Source: JALZAA01 sp036005605 (GTDB lineage Bacteria; Actinomycetota; Acidimicrobiia; IMCC26256; JACDBD01). From it: a DNA stretch of 25,460 nt. A program made the position numbers and the translations under genes. Each line of letters starts with the position of its first letter. The stretch's first letter is position 1. This document shows, piece after piece, positions 8,621-15,763 of this stretch. Location of the stretch: positions 1 through 25,460 of the forward strand of contig DASYQJ010000142.1 of the NCBI GenBank assembly GCA_036005605.1, read 5' to 3'. The notes under the pieces were generated by a model, which searched no databases, was not told the origin of the DNA, and saw only the letters and a program-made list of their open reading frames with translations.

Positions 8621-9227
8621 GCTGGTCGTCCTCTGCGTCCCCGGCGACCGTGAACGAGATCGCGAAGTACAGCGCGAGCGCCGCGTAGGCGATCAGGCAC
8701 GCCACCGGGCTGACGAACGCCAGCGGAATCGTGAGCCCGTAGACCACCGGGCCGACGATCGCGGCGCGCCGGGCGCGCCGCGCCCCTTCGGCGCCGAGGC
8801 CGGGCGTCATGAGCGACGGGACGCGGACGAGGTACGTCCACAGCGCGATGAACGCCAGGCCGATGAGCGTCATGTTCAAGCCGTACACGGCGGCGGCGAT
8901 GTGGGCGTTGTCGCCCTGCCGGATGTACTCGCCCAGGAGCGCCGTCGGGAAGGGGAGGAACGCGACCGTGAGCAGCAGGACGAGGTTGAGGAACAGCAGG
9001 GGGCGGTCGACCGTGGTGATGCGCTCGAAGATGTCGTGGTGGTTGACCCAGATGATGCCGATGATGGCGAAGCTCACGACGTACGCGGCGTACGAGGGCC
9101 ACTGGTTCGCGAGATCACGGGCGAGATCGCCCGCCTTCGAATGTGGTACGCGGACCTCGATGATGAGGAGCGTGATGGCGATCGCGAAGACGCCGTCACT
9201 GAATGCTTCGAGCCGCGTCTTCGGCAT
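8604..9227 (-). CDS. TMEM175 family (DUF1211) potassium-channel-like membrane protein
   Basis: A 207-residue protein with the diagnostic first helix motif FSDGVFAIAITLLI (residues 9-22). About five further membrane segments follow (WPSYAAYVVSFAIIGIIWVN, LLFLNLVLLLTVAFLPFPTA and others), giving the six-helix layout of prokaryotic TMEM175 homologues. Known bacterial members are K+-permeable tetrameric channels. The conserved isoleucines of the filter region are present in the first helix. The ATG has only a weak close GAGG, but a TACGAT box lies 7-8 nt upstream on the minus strand, suggesting a leaderless transcript. It converges with the DUF192 gene. Confidence 0.9.
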   Translation of the reverse strand: MPKTRLEAFSDGVFAIAITLLIIEVRVPHSKAGDLARDLANQWPSYAAYVVSFAIIGIIWVNHHDIFERITTVDRPLLFLNLVLLLTVAFLPFPTALLGEYIRQGDNAHIAAAVYGLNMTLIGLAFIALWTYLVRVPSLMTPGLGAEGARRARRAAIVGPVVYGLTIPLAFVSPVACLIAYAALALYFAISFTVAGDAEDDQLTDTR

Positions 9228-9348
9228 CCTCGAATCGTAGGTTTGCCCGCAGGACCCGGGTGCTCCCTCGTAGCTGTCGTACCCCGTCGCTAAGGTCTGC
9301 GTCGATAGGCCACGTCGAAGGTTGGTAGCCTGAACCGTTCCAACTCAG

Positions 9349-9409
9349 CCTGCTCCTTGCCGCCCGGCTCGCCGGGCGCAGCCGGGAGCCCGTCCGGCCC
9401 GGAGCAAGG
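9349..9409 (+). promoter_or_regulatory. Structured 5' leader of rpsF, candidate S6:S18-type autoregulatory RNA
   Basis: The rpsF untranslated region can fold into a three-way junction. An outer stem pairs TGCTCC (9351-9356) with GGAGCA (9401-9406) and extends by CC/GG past a bulged A. Hairpin 1 has arms CGCCCGG (9361-9367) and CCGGGCG (9372-9378) with loop CTCG. Hairpin 2 has arms GCCGG (9381-9385) and CCGGC (9394-9398) with an 8-nt loop. The ribosome site AGGAGG follows at 9422. Leaders bound by the S6:S18 complex are known upstream of rpsF in several phyla; whether this one is of that class is inference. Confidence 0.5.
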
Positions 9410-9436
9410 GTCGCGGTCCACAGGAGGTACGAGCCG

Positions 9437-9772
9437 TTGCGGCCGTACGAGGTCATGATCATCTTCGACGCGGACCTGGAAGAGGAGACGATCCGGGCCG
9501 CGGTCGACCGGTTCTTCCAGCTCATCCAGTCGAAGGGCGCCGAGCCCGGGCACGTCGACTACTGGGGGAAGCGGCGCTTCGCCTACGAGATCAACCATCG
9601 CACGGAGGGCTACTACGTGGTGCTCCAGGCGAGGGCCGAGCCGCAGGCGATGCAGGAGTTGCACCGGGTGCTCTCCCTGGCTGACGAGGTATTCCGCCAC
9701 AAGGTGCTCCAGATTCCGGAGCGGGTCTACGGGCCCCCGAAGACAGCGAGCGCCGGCGCGGCGGACGCATAG
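9437..9772 (+). CDS. rpsF: 30S ribosomal protein S6
   Basis: A 111-residue S6: RPYEVMIIFDADLEEE at the N-terminus, VDYWGKRRFAYEINHRTEGYYVVLQ in the middle (two adjacent strands) and a short C-terminal Ala-rich tail. S6 binds S18 and the central domain of 16S rRNA. The start codon is TTG at 9437, supported by AGGAGG at 9422-9427 (9-nt spacing) and by the family start M-R-x-Y-E. It is the first gene of rpsF-ssb-rpsR-rplI, and a foldable leader precedes it. Confidence 0.97.
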   Translation: MRPYEVMIIFDADLEEETIRAAVDRFFQLIQSKGAEPGHVDYWGKRRFAYEINHRTEGYYVVLQARAEPQAMQELHRVLSLADEVFRHKVLQIPERVYGPPKTASAGAADA

Positions 9773-9785
9773 GGAGGAAACACCA

Positions 9786-10277
9786 ATGGCGAACGGCAAC
9801 ACGGTCACCGTCGTGGGCAACCTGACCCGCGATCCCGAGCTTCGCTACACGCCGAGCGGCGCGTCGAACACGCGCTTCGGAGTGGCGGTGAACCGGCGCT
9901 GGATGGACCGCAACACCAACGAGTGGCAGGAGGCGACGAGCTTCTTCGACGTCGTGTGCTGGCGCGAGATGGCTGAGAACGTGAGTGAGTCGCTTGCGAA
10001 GGGCTCACGCGTCGTCGTCACCGGCCGCCTCGAGCAGCGCAGCTACGAGGACCGCGACGGCAACCGGCGCAACGTCGTCGAGATCATCGCCGACGAGGTC
10101 GGGCCCAGCCTCCGCTTCGCGACCGCCCAGGTCACCAAGAACGACCGCCGGGGCGGCGGCGACTTCGGGGGTGGCGGCGACAGCGGCGGTGGTGGAGGCC
10201 GCGGCGGTGGGAGTGGGGGCGAGCGTCCCCAACCCGCGCCGACCGGTGGTGCCGACGCCGACGAAGAGCCGTTCTGA
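9786..10277 (+). CDS. ssb: Single-stranded DNA-binding protein
   Basis: A 163-residue SSB. The OB fold occupies residues 1-110: NTVTVVGNLTRDPELRYTPSG, RFGVAVNRRW, FFDVVCWREMAENVSESLAKG, and RVVVTGRLEQRSYEDRDG in successive pieces. A Gly-rich linker of about 35 residues follows. The acidic tip ends DADEEPF, the partner-binding tail for replication and repair proteins. It protects single-stranded DNA during replication, fitting its place with dnaB. The ATG follows GGGAGG, 13 bp after the rpsF stop. Confidence 0.97.
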   Translation: MANGNTVTVVGNLTRDPELRYTPSGASNTRFGVAVNRRWMDRNTNEWQEATSFFDVVCWREMAENVSESLAKGSRVVVTGRLEQRSYEDRDGNRRNVVEIIADEVGPSLRFATAQVTKNDRRGGGDFGGGGDSGGGGGRGGGSGGERPQPAPTGGADADEEPF

Positions 10278-10310
10278 GCACCGAAGACCGATGAGGTGAG
10301 CTGACCCGAG

Positions 10311-10799
10311 ATGGCGAGAGACAAGAAGAAGAAGCCCCAGGCGGCCGATCGCCGCCGCCCGATCAAGAAGAAGACGTCGATCCTCTCCTCGGAGAGCATC
10401 GACTGGGTCGACTACAAGGACGTCAACCTCCTCCGGCGGTTCATGTCGGAGCGGGCCAAGATCCGGGCGCGGCGCGTGACGGGCAACAGCGCGCAGCAGC
10501 AGCGTGCGGTGGCGCGGGCGATTCGCATCGCCCGCGAGATGGCGCTCCTGCCCTACAGCGTCCGGCAGGTGACGCAGCGGAGTCGCGGCGGCCGGCGCGA
10601 CCGCGACCGGGGAGACCGGGGGGACCGGAGCGACCGCGACCGCATGCCGGAGCCTCCGCCCGAGAGGGAAGCCGCCGCCGGATCCGACAACGGTGGCGCG
10701 AGCGTGCCCACGGAAGCCGGGAACGGCGCCGACGCGGCCTCCGAGGTCGCAGTAGACACGACGGCTCCCGCGCCCGCGGGCGGCGAGGACCAGTCGTGA
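10311..10799 (+). CDS. rpsR: 30S ribosomal protein S18 with long C-terminal extension
   Basis: A 162-residue S18, about twice the usual 75-90. Residues 1-25 are Lys/Arg-rich. Residues 31-88 are the S18 core: VDYKDVNLLRRFMSERAKI, RARRVTGNSAQQQRAVARAI, and REMALLPYSVRQ. No zinc-binding cysteines are present, so it is the Cys-less form. From residue 90 a low-complexity tail begins with Arg-Asp repeats (RRDRDRGDRGDRSDRDR), then Pro/Glu and finally Ala/Gly/Thr-rich acidic sequence. The stop overlaps the GTG start of rplI by 4 bp, so the extension is in frame and ends where the operon requires. A GAGGTGAG ribosome site lies upstream of the ATG. Confidence 0.93.
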   Translation: MARDKKKKPQAADRRRPIKKKTSILSSESIDWVDYKDVNLLRRFMSERAKIRARRVTGNSAQQQRAVARAIRIAREMALLPYSVRQVTQRSRGGRRDRDRGDRGDRSDRDRMPEPPPEREAAAGSDNGGASVPTEAGNGADAASEVAVDTTAPAPAGGEDQS

Positions 10800-11242
10800 A
10801 GGTCGTGCTGCGCGACGACGTCGAGAACATCGGCCGCAAGGGCGACCTGATCGAGGTCACCGACGGCTTCGCGCGGAACTTCCTCGTGCCGCGCGGCCTG
10901 GCGATGAAGGCGACCAAAGGTGTCATGCAGCAGGCCGAGGCCATGCGTCGCAACCGTGAGGCGCGCGACGCGCGCGATCGCGAGGCGGCGCAGGCGCTGG
11001 CCGATCAGCTGACCGGGCAGCGCATCGAGCTCCGAGCCCGAGCCGGCGAGGGCGGCCGCCTGTTCGGGTCGGTGACGTCGGCCGACGTCGCCCACGCGGT
11101 GCGCGCCCAGACGGGAGTCGAGCTCGACCGGCGCAAGACGCAACTCGCCGAGCCGCTCAAGGAGCTCGGCGCGGTCGAGGTCCCCGTGAAATTGCACGCC
11201 GACGTCGAAGTGACCCTCACCGTCGACGTCGTCCCCGAATAG
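10796..11242 (+). CDS. rplI: 50S ribosomal protein L9
   Basis: A 148-residue L9. The N-terminal rRNA-binding domain carries VVLRDDVENIGRKGDLIEV and the signature GFARNFLVPRGLAMKAT. A long connecting helix (residues about 45-75) leads to the C-terminal domain with GRLFGSVTSADVAHAV and VKLHADVEVTLTVDV. The GTG start overlaps the rpsR stop (GTGA), indicating coupled translation. A GC hairpin with a pyrimidine-rich tract follows. Confidence 0.97.
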   Translation: MKVVLRDDVENIGRKGDLIEVTDGFARNFLVPRGLAMKATKGVMQQAEAMRRNREARDARDREAAQALADQLTGQRIELRARAGEGGRLFGSVTSADVAHAVRAQTGVELDRRKTQLAEPLKELGAVEVPVKLHADVEVTLTVDVVPE

Positions 11243-11263
11243 CGCGCTCGCGCGCATTCCCCA

Positions 11264-11298
11264 GGGCGCGCCGGCGCCCGCTTCTCTTTCCTTCTTCC
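11264..11298 (+). terminator. Rho-independent-type terminator after rplI
   Basis: GGGCGC (11264-11269) pairs with GCGCCC (11274-11279) around a 4-nt loop, followed by a T-rich pyrimidine tract (TTCTCTTTCCTTCTT). It lies 22 bp past the rplI stop and would separate the ribosomal operon from dnaB. Confidence 0.6.
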
Positions 11299-11563
11299 CG
11301 CGACGCTGCGACCAGCCTGTTCATCGCGGCCTCGGGTAGCTGTCACACCCCGAGCGGAGAATGAGAGCGATTCGTCCCCAGGGTTGTGGAGGCGAGAGCC
11401 GTGTATCCACAAGGAAATCGCTCTATCGATCCACAGGCCGACCCGACGAGGATGCGGAACGAGGCATCTCGTGGGAGGGGCGTCGCACTGGGAGCGGCGA
11501 CACGAGGGCCCGGATATGGGGGCCCGGCCGTTCGGGGGAGCCGGGAGGCAGGAAAGGAGCAGC
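11299..11563 (+). promoter_or_regulatory. dnaB upstream region with clustered DnaA-box-like TCCACA motifs
   Basis: No gene is supported between the terminator and the dnaB start. Three TCCACA cores lie within 51 bp: one inverted (11385-11390), one in GTATCCACA at 11403-11411 (8 of 9 to the DnaA box TTATCCACA), and one in CGATCCACA at 11427-11435 (7 of 9). The ribosome site AAAGGAG is at 11554-11560. An open frame upstream of 11564 is present but carries no DnaB-like sequence. Confidence 0.4.
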
Positions 11564-14179
11564 GTGGTCCAGGCGATCGATGACGCGCGTCGGCAGAGGG
11601 CGGGGCGCGTCCCGCCGCACAACCTCGAAGCCGAAGAGTCGCTCCTCGGAGCGATGCTGCTCTCGCGCGATGCGATCACGGCGGCCGTCGAGGCACATGT
11701 CGAGGCGAGCGATTACTACAAGCCCGCGCACGTCCATATCCACGAGGCGGTCATGGCCCTGTACGGCCAGGGCGAGCCCGTCGACCCCGTCACCATCGCC
11801 GAGGAGCTGCGCCGCGCCGAGTTGCTCGACGCCGTCGGTGGGCGCGCCGCGCTGCTGCGCATCCAGGCGGCGACGCCGGCATCGGCGAACGCCGGCCACT
11901 ACGCGCGCATCGTCAACGAGCTCGCTCTCCTCCGTCGACTGATCGGGGTCGCCGGCGACATCGCCGAGATGGGGTACGACACTCCCGAGGACGTCGCCGA
12001 GACGCTCGACCGCGCCGAGTCGATGGTGTTCGAGGTCGCCGAGCGGCGAGTCAGCGAGTCGCTCGCTGGCATCTCCGACTCGCTCCAGACGACGCTCGAC
12101 CAGCTCGAGTCGATGTACGGGAGCGACAACGAGGTTGTGGGCGTGCCCAGCGGCTACCACGAGCTCGACTCGCTGCTGCTCGGCCTCCAACGTTCGAACC
12201 TCGTGATCGTGGCGGCGCGTCCCTCGATGGGCAAGTGCGTCGCGTGGGACACGCCGATCGTCGACGCGTCGACGGGCGCGGTGCAGACCGCCCAGGAGGT
12301 CTACGAGCGCGGGCGGGCGGGTCGGCCGGTGCGCGTCCTCGCGCTCGACGACGACCTGCGCGTTCGGAGCATCGCACCGTCGGCGTTCGTGGACGACGGC
12401 GTGAAGCCCGTCTACAAGATCACGACCCGCACGGGTCGCGTCGTCCGCACCACGATCACGCACCCGTTCCTCACTGCCGACGGTTGGAAGCCGCTCGCCG
12501 ACATCTGCGTCGGCGACCGTGTCGCCGTGCCTCGTTCGATCGGAGTGTTCGGGGACGAACCGCGCCCCGAGGCGGAGGTCGTCATGCTCGGGTTCCTCAT
12601 CGGGAACGGCTGCCTCGCCGACGGCTCGCCGATGATGAGCACCGGGTCGCCCTCGGTGCTCCTGGAGTTGCAGCGGTGCGCCGCGAAGCTCGGCGTCACG
12701 GTCAGGCACACCTCGCCGTCCGAGCACCGTCTCTGCACCCCGCTGGGGCGGCCGAGCCCGGTCACCACGCTGCTGCGCCAGCACGGGCTCTGGAAGAAGG
12801 AGTCGCGGGCCAAGCACATCCCCGATGCGGTGTACCGCCTGCCCCGCAAGCAGCTCACCCTGTTCCTCAACCGGCTCTTCGCCGCCAACGGTTGGGCGTC
12901 CGTGCACAAGGGCGGGCAGGCCTCGATCGGGTTCGGCTCACGCTCCGAGCGGCTGGCGCGTGGCGTGCAGCACCTGCTGCTGCGCTTCGGGGTGGCCTCG
13001 CAGCTCCGGCACCGCACGGCCTTGTACAACGGGCGGGGCTTTCCGTCGTGGCAGATCGAGGTGAGTCACCCCGAGTCCATCCGACGGTTCGCGGCCGACA
13101 TCGGCATCCTCGGCAAGCAGGACGCGGTGGCTCGCGTCCTCGACGCACTCGATCGAAGGAGCCGCAACTCGAACCTCGACACCATCCCGGCGTCGTTCTG
13201 GGGCGAGGTCCTGAAGGCCAAGGGCGATCGCACGTGGCGATCGGTGTCAGAGGCGGCGGGGAAGCCGGCGAACTACAACTGGCACGTCGGCACACGCTCC
13301 CCGCAGCGGGGAACGCTCGCACTCCTCGCCGAGGTGCTCGACTCCCGCGACCTCGAGCTCCTCGCGAAGTCGGACATCTGGTGGGACGAGATCGTCTCGA
13401 TCGTGTACGTCGGTGACGAGCAGGTGTACGACCTGACCGTCCCGCACGTCCACAACTTCGTCGCCGCCGACATGTTCGTGCACAACACGTCGTTCGCGTT
13501 GGGCGCGGCCGCCAATGTCGCCGTCTCGGTGCAGCGCCCGGTCATGTTCTTCTCCATGGAGATGGGCAACCTCGAGCTCACGAAGCGACTGCTCGCGGCG
13601 GAGGGTCGCGTCGAGGCGAAGCGCCTCTGGACCGGCAACATCCCGGAGTCGGACTGGTCCCGCTTGAGCCACGCCGTCGGGCGCCTCGCCGAAGCGCCGC
13701 TGTTCATCGACGACAACCCGCACTGCACGGTGATGGAGATGCGGGCGAAGGCCCGCCGCATCCGCGCCCGGCACGGGGACCTCGGGCTCATCGTGGTCGA
13801 CTACATCCAGCTCATGAGCTCGACCGGCTCCCGCCACATCGAGAACCGCCAGGTCGAGGTGGCCGAGCTGTCCCGTGGCCTCAAGATCCTCGCCCGCGAG
13901 CTCGACTGCCCGGTCATGGCGCTCTCGCAGCTGAACCGGCAGCTCGAATACCGCCAGGACAAGCGGCCCATGCTCGCCGACCTCCGTGAGTCGGGCGGCC
14001 TCGAGCAGGACGCCGACGTCGTCTGCTTCATCTACCGCGACGAGGTGTACAACCCCGAGTCCGACCAGCGCGGACAGGCCGAGATCCTCGTGTCGAAGCA
14101 CCGGAACGGCCCCACCGGCATCGCCCGGCTCGCCTTCAACGAGAGGTTCACGAAGTTCGACAACATGGCGCGCGATTAG
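11564..14179 (+). CDS. dnaB: Replicative DNA helicase DnaB, intein-containing precursor
   Basis: The 871-residue precursor contains a 417-residue intein and would give a 454-residue DnaB after splicing. The N-terminal domain begins RVPPHNLEAEESLLGAMLLS. The RecA-like ATPase has Walker A split as RPSMGK | TSFALG by the intein, Walker B LGLIVVDYIQLM (about 13785-13820), SQLNRQLEYR and LRESGGLEQDADVV. The C-terminus has the arginine-containing VSKHRNGPTG region. The hexamer unwinds DNA ahead of the replisome. I chose the GTG at 11564 (AAAGGAG 4-5 nt upstream, right before the conserved N-terminus); the open frame goes 60 codons further up without DnaB similarity. No active helicase can form without splicing because the intein breaks the P-loop. 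Confidence 0.96.
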   Translation: MVQAIDDARRQRAGRVPPHNLEAEESLLGAMLLSRDAITAAVEAHVEASDYYKPAHVHIHEAVMALYGQGEPVDPVTIAEELRRAELLDAVGGRAALLRIQAATPASANAGHYARIVNELALLRRLIGVAGDIAEMGYDTPEDVAETLDRAESMVFEVAERRVSESLAGISDSLQTTLDQLESMYGSDNEVVGVPSGYHELDSLLLGLQRSNLVIVAARPSMGKCVAWDTPIVDASTGAVQTAQEVYERGRAGRPVRVLALDDDLRVRSIAPSAFVDDGVKPVYKITTRTGRVVRTTITHPFLTADGWKPLADICVGDRVAVPRSIGVFGDEPRPEAEVVMLGFLIGNGCLADGSPMMSTGSPSVLLELQRCAAKLGVTVRHTSPSEHRLCTPLGRPSPVTTLLRQHGLWKKESRAKHIPDAVYRLPRKQLTLFLNRLFAANGWASVHKGGQASIGFGSRSERLARGVQHLLLRFGVASQLRHRTALYNGRGFPSWQIEVSHPESIRRFAADIGILGKQDAVARVLDALDRRSRNSNLDTIPASFWGEVLKAKGDRTWRSVSEAAGKPANYNWHVGTRSPQRGTLALLAEVLDSRDLELLAKSDIWWDEIVSIVYVGDEQVYDLTVPHVHNFVAADMFVHNTSFALGAAANVAVSVQRPVMFFSMEMGNLELTKRLLAAEGRVEAKRLWTGNIPESDWSRLSHAVGRLAEAPLFIDDNPHCTVMEMRAKARRIRARHGDLGLIVVDYIQLMSSTGSRHIENRQVEVAELSRGLKILARELDCPVMALSQLNRQLEYRQDKRPMLADLRESGGLEQDADVVCFIYRDEVYNPESDQRGQAEILVSKHRNGPTGIARLAFNERFTKFDNMARD
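12236..13486 (+). other. DnaB intein with LAGLIDADG endonuclease domain, probably nuclease-dead
   Basis: A 417-residue in-frame insertion between the Lys and Thr of the P-loop. Splicing residues are present: Cys1 (CVAWDTPIVD, block A), TITHPF with block B Thr73/His76, block F VYDLTVPHVHNFVAAD, block G MFVHN with His416-Asn417, and Thr as the +1 nucleophile. Between them lies a two-motif homing-endonuclease domain: MLGFLIGNGCLADG (about 117-130) and FLNRLFAANGWASV (about 210-223), with an RAKHIP block between. At both positions where LAGLIDADG enzymes carry the metal-binding Asp there is Asn (Asn124, codon 12605-12607; Asn218, codon 12887-12889). The splicing domain looks functional; the nuclease does not. 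Confidence 0.93.
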
Positions 14180-14249
14180 CGGCGGCTCGGTCGGCGCGCC
14201 GGCGATTCCAGGCGACCAGTGGCGCTACCGTTGCGATCCGGGGGTTGCC

Positions 14250-15032
14250 ATGAGCTCCGACTCCGTGCTCGTGAAGACCGAAGAGGACTTCACGACCATC
14301 ACGATGAACCGTCCCGAGCGCCGCAACGCGCTGTCGCTCGAGATGCTGCGTGACATGACGGCGGCGTTCCGAGACGCGGGCGACAGCAGCGCCCGCGGCG
14401 TGATCCTCGCCGCCAACGGCCCGGTCTTCTCTGCCGGCCACGACTTCCGTGACCTTGCCGGCGCCGACAGCGCGTCGATCCGTGAGCTGCTCGAGACGTG
14501 CACCGAGCTCATGGTCACGATGCAATCCATCCCCCAGCCCGTCGTGGCGCGCGTGCACGGCTTGGCCACCGCGGCCGGCTGCCAGCTCGTCGCAACCGCC
14601 GACCTCGCGGTGGCGTCCGAGGATGCCGGCTTCGCCACTCCGGGCGGCAAGGGCGGTTGGTTCTGCCATACCCCGCTGGTCGCCGTGGCGCGCAACGTCA
14701 CCCAGAAGCGTGCGCTGGAGCTCGGCTTGACCGGTGACACCATCGACGCCCGCACCGCGCTCGACTGGGGGCTCGTCAACCACGTCGTTCCCGCCGACCA
14801 GCTCGACGACGCCACCGTCAGCCTGCTCCGCCGCGCCACCCGCGGAAGCCGGGCGTCGAAGGGCCTCGGCAAGCAGGCGTTCTACGCGCAGATCGGCCTC
14901 GACCAGCGCGCCGCGTACGAGCACGCCCTCGACGTGATGACGCAGTCGAGCCAGTCGCCCGACGCCCAAGAGGGATTTGCCGCCTTCCTCGAGAAGCGCC
15001 CGCCCCGCTTCGAAGAACGGCGAGACAGTTAG
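14250..15032 (+). CDS. Enoyl-CoA hydratase/isomerase (crotonase) family, ECHDC3-like
   Basis: A 260-residue crotonase-fold protein. Landmarks are TITMNRPERRNALSLEML, the oxyanion-hole strand VFSAGHDFRDL, then VVARVHGLATAAGCQLVATADLAVA, and FATPGGKGGWFCHTP. The GHDF pairing and the FC-x-TP segment resemble the ECHDC3 branch rather than classical EchA, whose two catalytic Glu are not obvious here. The substrate is therefore uncertain. The ATG at 14250 begins the family-like N-terminus. Its stop shares bases with the stop of convergent nucS (TTAG, 15029-15032). Confidence 0.87.
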   Translation: MSSDSVLVKTEEDFTTITMNRPERRNALSLEMLRDMTAAFRDAGDSSARGVILAANGPVFSAGHDFRDLAGADSASIRELLETCTELMVTMQSIPQPVVARVHGLATAAGCQLVATADLAVASEDAGFATPGGKGGWFCHTPLVAVARNVTQKRALELGLTGDTIDARTALDWGLVNHVVPADQLDDATVSLLRRATRGSRASKGLGKQAFYAQIGLDQRAAYEHALDVMTQSSQSPDAQEGFAAFLEKRPPRFEERRDS

Positions 15033-15688
15033 AACAGGCGGAGGTCGGGCGGGGCGTCGGCGCGCAGGCGCTCGATGTCGATCTCGATGCATTGCACGCC
15101 GCGGCTCTCGGCGAACACGCGCGCCTGGGGCTTGATGCGCGTGGCGACGAACAGGCCGTTCGTCGGCGCGAGCGTGGCGTCGAGATCGAGCCGCTCCTGG
15201 TAGCGGAGCAGCTGCTCGACCCCGGCGATCTCCCCGATCCGCTTCACCTCGATCACCACCGCGCGGCCCTCACCGTCCCGGCACAGCAGGTCGACGGGCC
15301 CGATGTCGGTCGGGTATTCGCGCCGGACGATGCGGAGGTCGTCACGAAGGGCGCGCACGCGCGCGGCGATGAGCTCTTGCAGCTCGGCCTCGACGCCGTC
15401 CTTGGCCAGGCCGGGATCATCGCCCAGCGTGATGTCGTGGTCGAGCAGCACCTCGTGCAGCGCGATGGTGAGTCGCTCCCCGCCGGGAGTGGTGGCGACG
15501 ATCGCGCCCGGCTCCTCGCGGATCGTGCAGGGAGGATTCATCCAGTTCAGCGGCTTGTACGCCTTGCTGTCGGCATGCACCGCGATCGAGCCGTCGGCCT
15601 TGAGCAGGATCAGCCTTTGCGCCGGCGGGAGCCGGGCGCCGAGCCGGCCTTCGTACTCGACCGAGCATCGCGCCACGACCAGCCGCAC
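15029..15688 (-). CDS. nucS: Mismatch-specific endonuclease NucS/EndoMS
   Basis: A 219-residue NucS. The N-terminal DNA-binding/dimerisation domain (LILLKADGSIAVHADSKAYK, LNWMNPPC) is followed by a RecB-like nuclease domain with Asp133 (GPVDLLCRD) and Glu147-x-Lys149 (VVIEVKR). The last six residues, PDLRLF, resemble the C-terminal beta-clamp-binding motif of actinobacterial EndoMS. The enzyme makes double-strand cuts at mismatches in lineages that lack MutS/MutL. Start: the GTG at 15686-15688 gives the family length; the open frame continues upstream only as the shadow of the opposite-strand gene. Confidence 0.95.
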   Translation of the reverse strand: MRLVVARCSVEYEGRLGARLPPAQRLILLKADGSIAVHADSKAYKPLNWMNPPCTIREEPGAIVATTPGGERLTIALHEVLLDHDITLGDDPGLAKDGVEAELQELIAARVRALRDDLRIVRREYPTDIGPVDLLCRDGEGRAVVIEVKRIGEIAGVEQLLRYQERLDLDATLAPTNGLFVATRIKPQARVFAESRGVQCIEIDIERLRADAPPDLRLF

Positions 15689-15763
15689 GTGCCGCGTTGT
15701 ACCACAGCGACGACGTCGTGGACCTAGGCTGCGCCGCGCATTCGACCGTGAAGGGGGCGCGTC

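Noticed and set aside
12605..12889. Free-standing homing endonuclease gene inside dnaB
   Set aside because: The nuclease motifs are in frame with the splicing blocks, so the domain is part of the intein and not a separate gene.
11423..12907. 494-codon minus-strand open frame antisense to dnaB
   Set aside because: High-GC shadow of dnaB and its intein; no domain pattern or ribosome site.
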